From Rheinheimera sp. UJ63 (GTDB lineage: Bacteria > Pseudomonadota > Gammaproteobacteria > Enterobacterales > Alteromonadaceae): DNA of 64,000 bases. The position numbers and the translations under genes were made by a program. This document shows positions 26,480-36,686 of this stretch, piece after piece; positions within the stretch are counted from its first letter, which is position 1, and every line of letters starts with the position of its first letter. The notes under the pieces were generated by a model, which was given only the letters and a program-made list of their open reading frames with translations, was not told where the DNA came from and searched no databases. The stretch is from positions 1-64,000 of the forward strand of contig NZ_JAKGTQ010000007.1 in the NCBI RefSeq assembly GCF_021568285.1, written 5' to 3'.

Positions 26480-27210
26480 CGGCCATTCGCATCCGGCTGC
26501 CCGACAAAGCGCATCGCTTGGTGCACCTCTTCGGGTAAGTCGGCCGCCGGTTTTAGGCTGCCCTGTACCGTCAAACGACCATTTGGCTTGATACTCGCGC
26601 GAATATCTAAGGACAGCACGTTATTGGCATCGGTTACCAGCACCGGCAGATCCTGCTCACAACTGAGATCTGCATGCAATTGCTGTAAATCTAGCCATTG
26701 CCCTGTTGGCGGTTGTAGCTTGGCATCAAGCCATGACGCCTGGCCCTGCAATTGCTGACACGCACCTTGTTTTAAATTAAGTTGGTCTATTTGCAACAGC
26801 AAATTCCCCGTAGCTTGCACGGGTAGCGGTAATTGCAACATCGGCACCACGGTTGCCACAGGCATTTTTAATAAGGATTGCTGCAGTTGCATCCCGCTAA
26901 AACCTGCAATTAAAGTGCCTTGCATGTAAGGCTGCTGCTCTTGCTGCACACTGCCGGCTTGAAACCTAACTTTGGCTCGCAGCGTCAATAATGACCATGG
27001 CGCGAGTTGCCATTCTAATGTCGGTAACACGAGGTTTTGATAAGCGATACCTTGTACTTCGCCGCGCCATAATGTGCCAGTAACCGTGCCTAACTGCACA
27101 GTAGCCGGTAATGGCGCTAAGCGTAGCCACCAACTGGCTGGCGTAAGAACGAACATAAAAACACTATAAGCCAGCAAACAAACTAAAACATACTTCCAAT
27201 ATTTTTTCAT
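26461..27210 (-). CDS. gspN: Type II secretion protein GspN
   Basis: GspN is an accessory inner-membrane protein with a periplasmic domain. From the ATG at 27210, one base after the gspM stop, the product has 249 residues with one N-terminal helix (YVLVCLLAYSVFMFVLTPA) and a periplasmic beta-rich region (VTGTLWRGEVQGI). The longer frame from 27267 would run far into gspM and is rejected. Last gene of the operon. Confidence 0.88.
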   Translation of the reverse strand: MKKYWKYVLVCLLAYSVFMFVLTPASWWLRLAPLPATVQLGTVTGTLWRGEVQGIAYQNLVLPTLEWQLAPWSLLTLRAKVRFQAGSVQQEQQPYMQGTLIAGFSGMQLQQSLLKMPVATVVPMLQLPLPVQATGNLLLQIDQLNLKQGACQQLQGQASWLDAKLQPPTGQWLDLQQLHADLSCEQDLPVLVTDANNVLSLDIRASIKPNGRLTVQGSLKPAADLPEEVHQAMRFVGQPDANGRYSLNF

Positions 27211-27211
27211 A

Positions 27212-27682
27212 CTACTCAATAACCATTCTGCGCACGCGAACGATACCCGGTTTATCAGTGGCGCCAATGTCTAAACTGACTAAACGCACCGCATTTTGAT
27301 ACTGTAATTGGTGTAACCACGGTAATAATTGTGCGTAAGCAATATCATCTAGCACCAATTGCAACTGATCATTTTGCGGTTGCATCCGACTGACCCGAAT
27401 ATTAAAGCTACGTGCACTATTACTAATAATCTGCGCTAAACTGCCACCTACGCGTTCTGGGCTGGTATCACCCAGCTGTAATAGCGGCTTAGCTTGTTGT
27501 AAAGCGATCAACTGTTGTTGCATTTGTTGTAAAGCAACCACATTTTGCTGCTTAGCCTGATGTAACGGTTGCCAGATTAACCAATAAAAAACCCCAAGTA
27601 TCACTAAAGGCACTGCAATTAATACTAAGCGTTGTTCACGTGACGCTAAGCCATACCACCATTGAAAAAAGCGTTGCTTCAT
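27212..27682 (-). CDS. gspM: Type II secretion protein GspM
   Basis: GspM is a bitopic inner-membrane protein that pairs with GspL in the assembly platform. Its 156 residues have a short cytoplasmic lead with RQQR-like basic character (SREQRL), one helix (LVLIAVPLVILGVFYWLIW, about 19-37), a coiled coil (NVVALQQMQQQLIALQQA) and a small ferredoxin-like periplasmic domain. Starts four bases inside gspL. Confidence 0.92.
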   Translation of the reverse strand: MKQRFFQWWYGLASREQRLVLIAVPLVILGVFYWLIWQPLHQAKQQNVVALQQMQQQLIALQQAKPLLQLGDTSPERVGGSLAQIISNSARSFNIRVSRMQPQNDQLQLVLDDIAYAQLLPWLHQLQYQNAVRLVSLDIGATDKPGIVRVRRMVIE

Positions 27683-28872
27683 ACTGCACCTCGCATCACA
27701 ACAGAGCCTTGTACCCGATTACCATCGTTACTCAGTGCGCCTTGTTCGACTTGATAGCCGGCCTGCTCTAGTTGTGATTTTAATTGCTCAAAGCTCTGAA
27801 AACCGGCAGCGCTGGCACCAAAACGTAATTCTTGCCGAGAGGCATCGTAGCGAAGCGAATCTAATTTCAGATCAGGAAGCTTTTCTAACCGCTGCTGTAG
27901 AACCGCTAATAAATTTAAGAAATGCGGCTCTTGCTTACCAGCACCTACGGTTTGCAGTTTTTGCCGTACTTGCCTAGACAAATTGACAATGCGATCATTC
28001 GGGAAAGTATCGAGATACAAGGCACGCAGTTGCTGCTCTGTCGCCGCTAACTGTTGTTTTTGTTGATATACTTCCGTGCCAAGCTGCACAAAATACAGTA
28101 AACAACATAGGCCGCCGATCATCGCCGTTAATTTCCATTGTTGCCAATAACGATTCTGTGCACGCTTTGGTGCATATGAACCTTGCAACAGATTAAAATC
28201 GGTTTCGTTTAGGCCTTTCGCGAGCAAGGCTAAAGGTAGCTCAGGCGCTGCTGTATCATGCAAATGCTGCACATGTGCTGGCCATGGGCTATAACTGAGC
28301 ACTTGCGGCAATTGTGCTAAAGCCAAATAATCTGGCCACCAACCGCTTTCAATTGAGGTTGCCTGCCACTCATCTTGCCGCAGTAACCATTGTTGCTGTA
28401 ACTCAATACAACAAGGTAAGCGGGTAGCGGGCAGCAATAAAGCATCAGGCACCAAGCGCACTACCTTAAAGCCAGCCTGTTGTAACCATCCTAACCATTG
28501 CTCTAATCGTTGTCGCTGACAAATGGCCACTTGTTGCCAATATTGTTCGGCTAGCTGTTCTACCTTACCCAGCGCAATATAAAGTTTATCAATATCTTCG
28601 GCTTGCTCTTCTTCAAGCATGTAAGGCAAAGCTTGGAGCAATTGCTTGTTCGGTTTTGCTGGCAACGCTACTTTTTTCAGTAACACATCGGCCGCAGGTA
28701 CCAGAGCCACTACGGCACGATCCGCACCCAGCCTTGCGGCGAGTTGCGGTAATTCACTGACAGCGGCAATTTCGCCACTCGCGATCACTTCTTGCGTTAA
28801 CGGCGCCCAGACCAACCAACTGATGCTTTGCTCAGGCTGACTACCCAGCCTGATAATTATGTGTTCATTCAT
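27679..28872 (-). CDS. gspL: Type II secretion protein GspL
   Basis: GspL links the ATPase GspE to the membrane platform. The 397-residue protein has an actin-like cytoplasmic domain (about 1-240; e.g. LPQLAARLGADRAVVALVPA), one transmembrane helix (about 250-268) and a periplasmic ferredoxin-like domain (about 315-397; LPDLKLDSLRYDASRQELRF). Start and stop overlap the neighbouring genes by four bases each. Confidence 0.93.
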   Translation of the reverse strand: MNEHIIIRLGSQPEQSISWLVWAPLTQEVIASGEIAAVSELPQLAARLGADRAVVALVPAADVLLKKVALPAKPNKQLLQALPYMLEEEQAEDIDKLYIALGKVEQLAEQYWQQVAICQRQRLEQWLGWLQQAGFKVVRLVPDALLLPATRLPCCIELQQQWLLRQDEWQATSIESGWWPDYLALAQLPQVLSYSPWPAHVQHLHDTAAPELPLALLAKGLNETDFNLLQGSYAPKRAQNRYWQQWKLTAMIGGLCCLLYFVQLGTEVYQQKQQLAATEQQLRALYLDTFPNDRIVNLSRQVRQKLQTVGAGKQEPHFLNLLAVLQQRLEKLPDLKLDSLRYDASRQELRFGASAAGFQSFEQLKSQLEQAGYQVEQGALSNDGNRVQGSVVMRGAV

Positions 28873-29861
28873 CCCTGGCCTCCAAAACGCCGAGCCAATA
28901 CCTTGATTGCATTATTTTCTTCTCGTTTGAATACCACTGTCAGCCGAAAGCCGGTTTCTAAGTAGGCAGTGGTTGCTAGCAGTGTAAAGTGATCAGACTT
29001 AACGGTCAGTACTTTTTTCACGTCATCTGGCACAGTTAAACCGGCCAAGGCGCTGCTTTGCAAAAAGCTGTCCACATCAGTATAACCCTCTTCTGGTCGC
29101 GATAAGATGGCTTCTTGGGCTTGTGCTTCGGTTAACTCCGGTAGCAATGCCATTAATAAGGCCGCGCGATCTTCGGTTAAGGTATTCACGTTTAACAACC
29201 ATTCAGCTTGCTCTGGCACAACACAAACATAAGGCAGCAGTAATTGATAATCTGCCGGTGTTAAATCAAGCATCAATCGCAACTCGGTTACCGATACAAA
29301 CAAACTATTCGCGGTGTAATAGGGAAAAGCTAAACTGGCATAATCATCTTGCTCAGCACCGCCAGCGGTATTGAGCAAACTATCAGCATCTAACCAATCA
29401 CTCACCCGAGCCGTTAAATATTCTGCAGGCATACTCAGCTCCGGCACGACTTGTTCTAACAAACGTTGAAAACTACGCTGAGCTAACGTTTGCTGCAATT
29501 GGCCTGGCTGAGTTCGGTCCGGCTGCTGTTGCAAAGCATTTAAATTAAAACAACTATGTAAGTCTTGTATTTCACCGGCAATTTGACCATCTTCGACCAT
29601 AAAACTGGCGCCCTGCGCAGCCCAATCTTGGCCTAAATGCACCGTCTCCGCACCCGCTAAGGAGCGACGTAACAACACGCGAGCAAAGGCTTCTGCCCCC
29701 ATGCCATACCAAAAAGCTTGTTGTTGTTGTTGTAAATTTTGCTGACGTTGCAATTGCAATTGCAAACGGCTACTCATGCCAACGGCCAGCACAGTGATGA
29801 TGGCCACAATCATAATAACGGTGACTAAAGCAACGCCCTGTTGCGATTGGCGTATGCTCAT
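28869..29861 (-). CDS. gspK: Minor pseudopilin GspK
   Basis: GspK sits at the pseudopilus tip with GspI and GspJ. From the ATG at 29861 (AAGGGGGG ribosome site, ATGA overlap with gspJ) it has 330 residues. The prepilin leader ends QSQQG and the mature protein begins VALVTVIMIV, with Thr rather than Glu at position 5, as is normal for GspK. The large alpha domain (LNALQQQPD, SDWLDADSLLNTAGGAEQDD) carries likely calcium ligands. Confidence 0.93.
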   Translation of the reverse strand: MSIRQSQQGVALVTVIMIVAIITVLAVGMSSRLQLQLQRQQNLQQQQQAFWYGMGAEAFARVLLRRSLAGAETVHLGQDWAAQGASFMVEDGQIAGEIQDLHSCFNLNALQQQPDRTQPGQLQQTLAQRSFQRLLEQVVPELSMPAEYLTARVSDWLDADSLLNTAGGAEQDDYASLAFPYYTANSLFVSVTELRLMLDLTPADYQLLLPYVCVVPEQAEWLLNVNTLTEDRAALLMALLPELTEAQAQEAILSRPEEGYTDVDSFLQSSALAGLTVPDDVKKVLTVKSDHFTLLATTAYLETGFRLTVVFKREENNAIKVLARRFGGQG

Positions 29862-30472
29862 AATCCCCCCTTGCGCCAAAGCGCATTGGGTAACACAAAG
29901 ATCCGTTCTAACTCACCTAAATCGCGTTGCTTAATGCGTACTTTGATCGCTTCTGGCAAATATTGGTGCTGCCAGCGCTCTTCCCACTCGCCAGCGCTGT
30001 AATACGTCAGTTGAAATTGCTCAACCTCAGCTAATAAATTTTGTTGTTGTGGCTCGGTATTATTTACGGCATCGACATAGACATTAAACAAGCGTTGTAA
30101 CTGGCCATCTTGTAAACGATAAGCCACCGCTTGCACTTCACTGCGCGGCAATAACATGCCCGGATTACGCCAACCTTGCTGCGTAAAACTGACCCCATGA
30201 TCTTCACTTTCAAGCAAATACTGCTCACCCCACAACCGCTCTTGCCGCGGTGCATCACCTTCAATGCGCACATAACGAGGGCTGATTTGCATAAAGTCGC
30301 GCTCTAGCAACAGCATCGCGCGTTGTAATTGTTGCAAACGGGCGATAGATAACTTAGAGGCAGCATCGCTTTGCGTCACGGTGCTCAAAACGGCTACGGA
30401 AGATAAACCCACGATGGCAAACAGCGCCATCACCAACAGCATTTCTAAAAACGTGAATCCACGGTTATTCAT
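29858..30472 (-). CDS. gspJ: Minor pseudopilin GspJ
   Basis: From the ATG at 30472, which overlaps the end of gspI by 8 bases, the product begins MNNRG|FTFLEMLLVMALFAIVGL, a class III signal cut after Gly5 with Glu at mature position 5. 204 residues. The beta-rich C-terminal domain includes RLWGEQYLLESEDHGVSFTQ and a final LWRKGGL. Confidence 0.92.
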   Translation of the reverse strand: MNNRGFTFLEMLLVMALFAIVGLSSVAVLSTVTQSDAASKLSIARLQQLQRAMLLLERDFMQISPRYVRIEGDAPRQERLWGEQYLLESEDHGVSFTQQGWRNPGMLLPRSEVQAVAYRLQDGQLQRLFNVYVDAVNNTEPQQQNLLAEVEQFQLTYYSAGEWEERWQHQYLPEAIKVRIKQRDLGELERIFVLPNALWRKGGL

Positions 30473-30833
30473 CAAGCCGCCCAACATAGGTTTTAAGCTG
30501 ATATATCACCACGTCGGGCTGCTGCTCTAAACGTACACTGACCGTCAACTCGCGCAAGTCTTGATCCGGCACTGTGGTGGCACGCATTTGCCAACGCCAG
30601 GTGCGGTTTGCCATCTCGACTTCGCCTTGTTCTAAGTCACGCGGAGGCCAAGTTCGCGAAAATTGTGCTTGTTGTAATTGATTGTTCGCGACATAACTGG
30701 CAATGGTTAACTCTTCTAATTGCAGTAAGGCGCGCATGTGATTTGTACTGGCTTGCATAATCGCCACACCCGCGGTGGCAAAAATCACTAACGCGACTAA
30801 GAGTTCTAATAAGGTAAAACCACGCTGGCGCAT
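30465..30833 (-). CDS. gspI: Minor pseudopilin GspI
   Basis: The 122-residue product begins MRQRG|FTLLELLVALVIFATAGVA, with the prepilin cleavage site after Gly5. ASYVANNQLQQAQF and the alternating beta segment MANRTWRWQM are typical of GspI, which nucleates the tip complex. Overlaps gspH by one base. Confidence 0.93.
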   Translation of the reverse strand: MRQRGFTLLELLVALVIFATAGVAIMQASTNHMRALLQLEELTIASYVANNQLQQAQFSRTWPPRDLEQGEVEMANRTWRWQMRATTVPDQDLRELTVSVRLEQQPDVVIYQLKTYVGRLDE

Positions 30834-31396
30834 TAACGATTACCTAATTCAAAACGTGTTAACGGGATACTAAAATCGGTGCCGACCGTTTGCTCTAAGG
30901 TTTCACCATTTTCACGCCATCGAAACTGTAATCGAAACGGGCTGATTTCACCGGACGACAACATAAAGACCTTAGGAAGCGGTGGCTCAGCCGCCGTTTC
31001 AGCTAATTCTGTTAACTCGGGCGTGTCAAACTCTAACTGACTCAACAAATTTTGCTCAGCGCCCGGCAACCCCTCTAGCTCTAACTGCAATAACAGGCCG
31101 CTAGGTAATTGATAGGCTGCCGCAGCCGTTGGGGTTTCAACCCACTGCCAACCATCATCGCTGTATAACACAAAAGCGTAGCTATTTTCTGTGACCACTA
31201 GGCCCCATTCTTGTTGCTGCAATTCAGCCGTTTCAGCAAAGTGCTGAAACACTTGTTGAAAGCGATTTACTTCTTTGTCTAAACGGTCTTGCACTGAGTC
31301 ATTACCAAAACTCAGTACTACCGTTGACACCAGGATGCCGATTAACAGTATCACCAGCATCACTTCCAATAAAGTAAAGCCCGCAGCACGCCGCAT
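30833..31396 (-). CDS. gspH: Minor pseudopilin GspH
   Basis: The 187-residue product begins MRRAAG|FTLLEVMLVILLIGILVS and continues with FQHFAETAELQQQEWGL, the conserved helix-turn region of GspH, then a beta-rich globular domain (SGEISPFRLQFRW). It links the tip complex to the GspG fibre. Start codon overlaps the gspG stop by one base. Confidence 0.93.
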   Translation of the reverse strand: MRRAAGFTLLEVMLVILLIGILVSTVVLSFGNDSVQDRLDKEVNRFQQVFQHFAETAELQQQEWGLVVTENSYAFVLYSDDGWQWVETPTAAAAYQLPSGLLLQLELEGLPGAEQNLLSQLEFDTPELTELAETAAEPPLPKVFMLSSGEISPFRLQFRWRENGETLEQTVGTDFSIPLTRFELGNR

Positions 31397-31833
31397 TAAT
31401 TATTGCCTGAATTGCTACCGTCTAAATTCCAATTACCAATATCGTCATCTGTACCCGCGACCCGATCCGGCCCTTTACTAAACACATCTAAGCGACCCAT
31501 TTGGCCAGGGCTGATCAAAATGTATTCTTCACCCCAAGGATCTTTGGGTAAACGACGAATAAAGCCATCTTCAGGGTAAGAACGTGGCACCGGTTGCGAA
31601 GTCGGTGCTGTGACCAAGGCTTCTAACCCTTGCTCCGTGGTGGGATAGAAGCTATTGCGCAAGCGGTACATATCTAACGCATTTTCTAATTGTTGAATGT
31701 CCACCACGACTTTTTGACGAGCGGCTTCTTCTTGATTGCCCATTAAATTTGGCACGACAAAGCTGGCTAGCAATCCTAGGATGACGATAACCACCATCAC
31801 TTCCAGCAAGGTAAAACCGGCACTCTTTTTCAT
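31396..31833 (-). CDS. gspG: Major pseudopilin GspG
   Basis: GspG builds the pseudopilus that pushes substrates through the secretin. The leader MKKSAG is cut before FTLLEVMVVIVILGLLASFV. DIQQLENALDMYRLRNSFYP, TTEQGLEALV and DGFIRRLPKDPWG are hallmark segments, and the C-terminal calcium loop is visible in GTDDDIGNW. 145 residues. Confidence 0.97.
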   Translation of the reverse strand: MKKSAGFTLLEVMVVIVILGLLASFVVPNLMGNQEEAARQKVVVDIQQLENALDMYRLRNSFYPTTEQGLEALVTAPTSQPVPRSYPEDGFIRRLPKDPWGEEYILISPGQMGRLDVFSKGPDRVAGTDDDIGNWNLDGSNSGNN

Positions 31834-33057
31834 TTAGTATTTTCCTACCATATTATTAAGCTCTAAAATCGGCAATAGAATTGCCAAGACGATCAGAAAC
31901 ACCACTACCGCTAGGACAATAACCACTAAAGGTTTAAAAATCTCTAACGAAACTGTCATGGTCATTTCAAATTCACGGTCTAAGGTATCGGCGGCACGTC
32001 CTAGCATCGAATCAAGTTGACCGCTTTTTTCACCGCTGGCAATCATATGCAGCATCATCGGTGGAAACAGTTTAGTTTGCTCTAAAGCTGCTTTTAACGA
32101 GGTCCCCTCCCGCACTCTCGCCGCGGCTTCTGCCACGCTTTGTTTCATATAACTGTTGGCTAACACATCAGCGCTAATGCGCATAGCATCTAATAACGGC
32201 ACACCACTGGCATTTAAAATACTTAGCGTTCGTGCAAACCGCGCAGTGTTTACACTGTTGACGATGCGGCCAATCACTTTAACTCTGAGAATACGCCGAT
32301 CATAGCGCAACCGAAATGCAGGCCGCTGTAATAATCGTTGCCAACCCACCAGCAACAATAACAGCCCGACGACAAGAATAACGCCGTAGCTTTGCGTAAA
32401 CTCACTGGCATTGATCATAAATCGGGTGAGTGCGGGCAATTGTTGCCCCATGTATTCGAATTGCTCAGTAATTTTTGGTACAACTGCCGCCAATAAAATA
32501 CCGATGACCAGTAACGACACCACGACCATAACGATCGGGTAGACCGAGGCCATAATGATCTGATTACGCATATGCTGCCGCTGCTCGGTATAATCGGCTA
32601 AGCGATTAAGTACCTGATCCAAATGCCCAGATTTTTCGCCTGCCGCCACCATTGAGCGATACAGATGGTCAAACACATGTGGAAATTCGGCTAAGCCCTC
32701 GGCGAGGCTATAACCCTCGACAACTTTAGAGCGCACCGACATCATCATATTTTTTAAACGCGGTTTGTCACACTGTTCGGCTACAGCCAATAAAGCACTT
32801 TCAATCGGTAACGCGGCAGCAATTAGGGTGGCAATTTGCCGGGTGATCAGCGCCAGCTCGGCCGCTGATATTTTGCGTTTTAACCAACTTTTGCCACTGG
32901 CCAGCATTTTTTCTTGCTGCGAGGCCACTTCGACCACCAAAGGCGTTAATTTACGCTCACGCAATAACTGTCGCGCTTGGCGGGCATTATCGGCTTCTAA
33001 TACCCCCTTGGCTTTTTTACCAAAGGCATCTAAGGCTTGATATTCAAAGGCCGCCAT
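31834..33057 (-). CDS. gspF: Type II secretion platform protein GspF
   Basis: GspF is the polytopic inner-membrane platform protein. Its 407 residues contain two homologous cytoplasmic domains (the first around ALITRQIATLIAAALPIESAL, the second around FARTLSILNASGVPLLDAM) and three transmembrane helices (about 172-192, 222-240 and 375-398). No base separates it from gspG. Confidence 0.96.
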   Translation of the reverse strand: MAAFEYQALDAFGKKAKGVLEADNARQARQLLRERKLTPLVVEVASQQEKMLASGKSWLKRKISAAELALITRQIATLIAAALPIESALLAVAEQCDKPRLKNMMMSVRSKVVEGYSLAEGLAEFPHVFDHLYRSMVAAGEKSGHLDQVLNRLADYTEQRQHMRNQIIMASVYPIVMVVVSLLVIGILLAAVVPKITEQFEYMGQQLPALTRFMINASEFTQSYGVILVVGLLLLLVGWQRLLQRPAFRLRYDRRILRVKVIGRIVNSVNTARFARTLSILNASGVPLLDAMRISADVLANSYMKQSVAEAAARVREGTSLKAALEQTKLFPPMMLHMIASGEKSGQLDSMLGRAADTLDREFEMTMTVSLEIFKPLVVIVLAVVVFLIVLAILLPILELNNMVGKY

Positions 33058-34568
33058 TACAGATCCTCACGGGTAACCCGTAATACTTCTTCTAGCGTTG
33101 TAATACCGGCTAACACCTTACTAAAACCATCGCTGCGGATACTGGGGCTGAATTGACGTGCGTATTTTTCAATATGTTGCTCGCCCTTACCGTTATGCAC
33201 CATCTCACGCATTTGATCATCGACCACAATCAGCTCATGGATGCCGGTACGGCCTTTGTAACCACTAAAGTTACAGTGCTCACACCCAGTAGCCCGATAA
33301 ATCAACAAGTCTGTTGTTTTATTGGCCGAGAGTAAATGACGTTCTTCTTTATCAGGTACATGCGCGGCTTTGCAGTGCGGACACAAGGTTCGCACTAATC
33401 GTTGCGCCAACACGCCGAGTAAACTCGAAGACAGTAAAAAGGCTTCAATCCCCATATCTTCTAAGCGGGTAATGGCACCGGCGGCCGTATTCGTGTGCAA
33501 AGTAGATAAGACTAAGTGACCGGTTAAGCTGGCTTGTACGGCAATTTGTGCTGTTTCAAGATCGCGAATTTCACCGACCATCACCACATCGGGGTCTTGG
33601 CGCAAAATCGCACGCAAGCCGCGAGCAAAGGTCATATTCACTTTGCTATTAACCTGCGTTTGGCCAATACCTTCTAATTCATATTCAATCGGATCTTCGA
33701 CCGTTAAAATATTCCGATCTTTGGTGTTTATTTCGGTTAAACCGGCATACAAGGTGGTGCTTTTACCCGAGCCGGTAGGGCCCGTGACCAAAATAATGCC
33801 ATGTGGTTTTAAAATGAGTTGCGAGAATAGCTGCTCTACCGCAGGGGTCATCCCCAAATCGGCTAAATTCAGATGCGAATTATTTTTATCAAGTAACCGC
33901 AGAACCACACGCTCGCCATGACTCGATGGCATGGTGGATACCCGCACATCCACTGCGCGACCGGCAATACGTAAACTAATACGACCATCTTGTGGCAAAC
34001 GCTTTTCAGCGATGTCTAACTTGGCCATGACTTTAATTCGCGATACCAATAAGCTGGATAAACGCCGATGTGGTCGCAGCACTTCCCGCAATAACCCATC
34101 AACCCGAAAGCGAATAATTAAGGCTTTTTCGAAGGTTTCAACATGAATATCTGACGCGCCTAGCTTGATGGCCTCACCGAGCATAGCGTTAATTAATTTA
34201 ATGATCGGCGCGTCATCTTCATTTTCCAGCAAATCTTCCGCTTCAGGGATCTCATCAGCAAGCGAGGCCAAATCGACCTCGTTGCCAATATCTTCCATCA
34301 ACTGCTGCGCTTCCGAAGAATCGCGTTGATAAGAGGCTTCGAGCAACACCTCAAAGGCTGCAGCATCCAGCTTCTGCACTGTAAAAGGCTCTGCCAACAA
34401 ACGACGCACCTCAAGCAAAGCTTGTGGCGTCGTAGTCGGCTGCACATACAGCACCCAATTTTGCGATTGTTGCTGCAATAACACACCATAGCGTTTAGCA
34501 AATCCGAACGGTAAGCGGATTTTGCTGCTGACCGGTGTTATTTCCAGGTCGGCGACATCGCTCATCAT
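33057..34568 (-). CDS. gspE: Type II secretion ATPase GspE
   Basis: GspE powers pseudopilus assembly. The 503-residue protein has N1/N2 domains that bind GspL, a Walker A motif GPTGSGKST (about 263-271), an Asp box ([17 protein letters not shown]), a Walker B in [10 protein letters not shown], a His box ([11 protein letters not shown]) and the tetracysteine zinc motif CPHC...CEHC. The first of two ATG codons overlaps the gspD stop (ATGA). Confidence 0.97.
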   Translation of the reverse strand: MMSDVADLEITPVSSKIRLPFGFAKRYGVLLQQQSQNWVLYVQPTTTPQALLEVRRLLAEPFTVQKLDAAAFEVLLEASYQRDSSEAQQLMEDIGNEVDLASLADEIPEAEDLLENEDDAPIIKLINAMLGEAIKLGASDIHVETFEKALIIRFRVDGLLREVLRPHRRLSSLLVSRIKVMAKLDIAEKRLPQDGRISLRIAGRAVDVRVSTMPSSHGERVVLRLLDKNNSHLNLADLGMTPAVEQLFSQLILKPHGIILVTGPTGSGKSTTLYAGLTEINTKDRNILTVEDPIEYELEGIGQTQVNSKVNMTFARGLRAILRQDPDVVMVGEIRDLETAQIAVQASLTGHLVLSTLHTNTAAGAITRLEDMGIEAFLLSSSLLGVLAQRLVRTLCPHCKAAHVPDKEERHLLSANKTTDLLIYRATGCEHCNFSGYKGRTGIHELIVVDDQMREMVHNGKGEQHIEKYARQFSPSIRSDGFSKVLAGITTLEEVLRVTREDL

Positions 34569-36658
34569 TGTTCTTTCTTCCCATCAACAGCTGGCCGGTT
34601 TTGCTGCTCAATATATTCGTTAAAACTGGGCGGTAATTTCAACGACTCATCCCATTCAGGCAACACGGCTTGTTTAGTCAGCGGCATTAAACGAATACCT
34701 TCTTCTTCCCGTTTTAATTGCTCAGCACGAATAAAGTTGTATTTTTGCTTACTGATGCCACTAATAGCGCTACCGTCACGAACAATGGTCGCTTTAATAA
34801 ATACCATCAGGTTACGTTTACGCTTACTGACACTGGTTGATTTAAATAAATGCCCCAGAATAGGTATGTCACCTAACAGCGGAACTTTTGATTCACTTTC
34901 TTGCACGTCTTCGTCAATTAACCCACCCAGTACAATAGTGGCGCCGTCATCGGCCATCACGGTGGTTTTAATCTCACGCTTGTTAATCGTGATATCAACC
35001 GCGGTGGTGCCGCCAATACTGGATACTTCTTGCTCAATCACTAACTGTACCGCATCGCCTTCGTTAATTTGTGGGGTAACTTTTAGCTTGATACCCACTT
35101 CTTGGCGCTGTACTTGTTGAAAAGGGTTAGTGTTACTCGACCCTACCGTTGAACCGGTAATGACTGGTACTTCTTGACCGACTAAGAAAATCGCTTCTTG
35201 GTTGTCCATGGTGGTGATATGTGGCGTCGCCAGAACATTAGAGTTGGTGCTGGTACGCACAGCCTGCAAAATGGCGGCCCAATTACCATTATAAAACCCT
35301 AACAAGGCGCCATTTAAGCTCTGCAAAGCAGTGGCTAGCTGGGTATAATCGCGATTACTATCGGCGGTAGTGGTCGTTATCAATTCGCCGGTGGTGGGAT
35401 CACGAGATTGTGTGGTAGTACCGCGAGTAATTTGTGACGCTTGTGCCGCGCCCGCTGCAATATTCACGATTGGAATCGTATTAGTGCCGGTAAAGTTGGT
35501 GCCACCGCCATTTTCATTTAACCATTGCACACCAAAATCGGTGCCCGTGCCATCAAACACTTCGACAATAATCGCTTCAACTAGCACCTGCGCACGGCGA
35601 ATGTCTAACTGCCTTACGACATCTTCGAGGGAGCGCATCATATCGGGTTGTGCTGTTATCACTAAAGAATTGCTATCTGGATGCGCTTCAATACTGATTT
35701 CACGACCGCCACTGCGTCGTGCGGCTTGCGGTGTCGCTTGCTGTGCACCTTGCGCTTCAGCGACAATAGAATCACTGACGCCTTTTAACACTGGCACAAG
35801 ATCTTCAGCTTTGGCGTATTTCAGATACAACACTCGGGTATTGCCGCTGGTTTGTAATTCCGCATCCAAGCGTTTGGCCAACGCAATCACGCGCTCACGG
35901 GCTTGCGCTTCGCCGCTGACAATAACGCTATTGGTACGTTCATCTGCGACAATTTTCGGCACAAGGAAATCAGGTTGTTCACCACGATTCTGTGAACGAT
36001 AGATATTTTCTAAAATACGAACGATTTCGGCAGCAGAGGCATAATTCAGTTTCAGGATTTCTAATTCCTGATCGCCCGCTTTATCCACGCGTTGAATAAT
36101 ATCAACCAAGCGCGCCACGAGGGCAGCAGGGCCCGTCATCATAATAACATTAGAAGGGTCATAGTTTACCACGTGGCCACCACCACCCTGGTTAACAAAC
36201 TGCCGTAACAAGGGGGCTAATTCGCGAACCGAGACGTTACGCACCGGAACCACCCGCGTCACCATTTCATCGCCAAAGCCCGGATCATCATCCCCCACTA
36301 CCGGTATATTGGATGTCTTCGCATCTTTGTTGCGCACGACTTTCATAATGCCGCTGTCCATTTCGACAACGGCAAAGCCGTATACTTCCAGCACATTGAG
36401 GAAGAATTGATAATACTGCTCTTCGGTCAGCATATCGTAACTACGCACATTGATCCGACCCCGTACTTGCGGGTCTACAATAATGGTTTTTTTCAGATTC
36501 ATACCGACGATATTAATAAACTCATTAATGTCGGTACCTTTAAAGTTTGGCGAGTACTTAATGTCACTATCTGCGGCCACTGAAAAGCTGAGCAACGCAG
36601 CTAACATCATGCTTGCAAGAGTGCGCCCTTTGTTCCGGAGGAAAAAGCCTGATTTCAT
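34565..36658 (-). CDS. gspD: Type II secretin GspD
   Basis: GspD forms the outer-membrane gate. After a signal peptide (cut near SFSVA|ADSD) come N0 ([20 protein letters not shown]), three N-domain KH-like repeats (e.g. [20 protein letters not shown]) and the secretin core with [21 protein letters not shown] and [16 protein letters not shown]. 697 residues. A long Thr/Ser loop (about 395-430) lies in the secretin domain. The pilotin GspS is not seen in the window. Confidence 0.97.
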   Translation of the reverse strand: MKSGFFLRNKGRTLASMMLAALLSFSVAADSDIKYSPNFKGTDINEFINIVGMNLKKTIIVDPQVRGRINVRSYDMLTEEQYYQFFLNVLEVYGFAVVEMDSGIMKVVRNKDAKTSNIPVVGDDDPGFGDEMVTRVVPVRNVSVRELAPLLRQFVNQGGGGHVVNYDPSNVIMMTGPAALVARLVDIIQRVDKAGDQELEILKLNYASAAEIVRILENIYRSQNRGEQPDFLVPKIVADERTNSVIVSGEAQARERVIALAKRLDAELQTSGNTRVLYLKYAKAEDLVPVLKGVSDSIVAEAQGAQQATPQAARRSGGREISIEAHPDSNSLVITAQPDMMRSLEDVVRQLDIRRAQVLVEAIIVEVFDGTGTDFGVQWLNENGGGTNFTGTNTIPIVNIAAGAAQASQITRGTTTQSRDPTTGELITTTTADSNRDYTQLATALQSLNGALLGFYNGNWAAILQAVRTSTNSNVLATPHITTMDNQEAIFLVGQEVPVITGSTVGSSNTNPFQQVQRQEVGIKLKVTPQINEGDAVQLVIEQEVSSIGGTTAVDITINKREIKTTVMADDGATIVLGGLIDEDVQESESKVPLLGDIPILGHLFKSTSVSKRKRNLMVFIKATIVRDGSAISGISKQKYNFIRAEQLKREEEGIRLMPLTKQAVLPEWDESLKLPPSFNEYIEQQNRPAVDGKKEQ

Positions 36659-36686
36659 GAGAGATTAACCAATTTTTATCATTATA

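Noticed and set aside
29740..29770. Short alternating CAATTG repeats inside gspK
   Set aside because: They simply encode the Gln/Leu-rich helix of GspK in frame and have no array structure.
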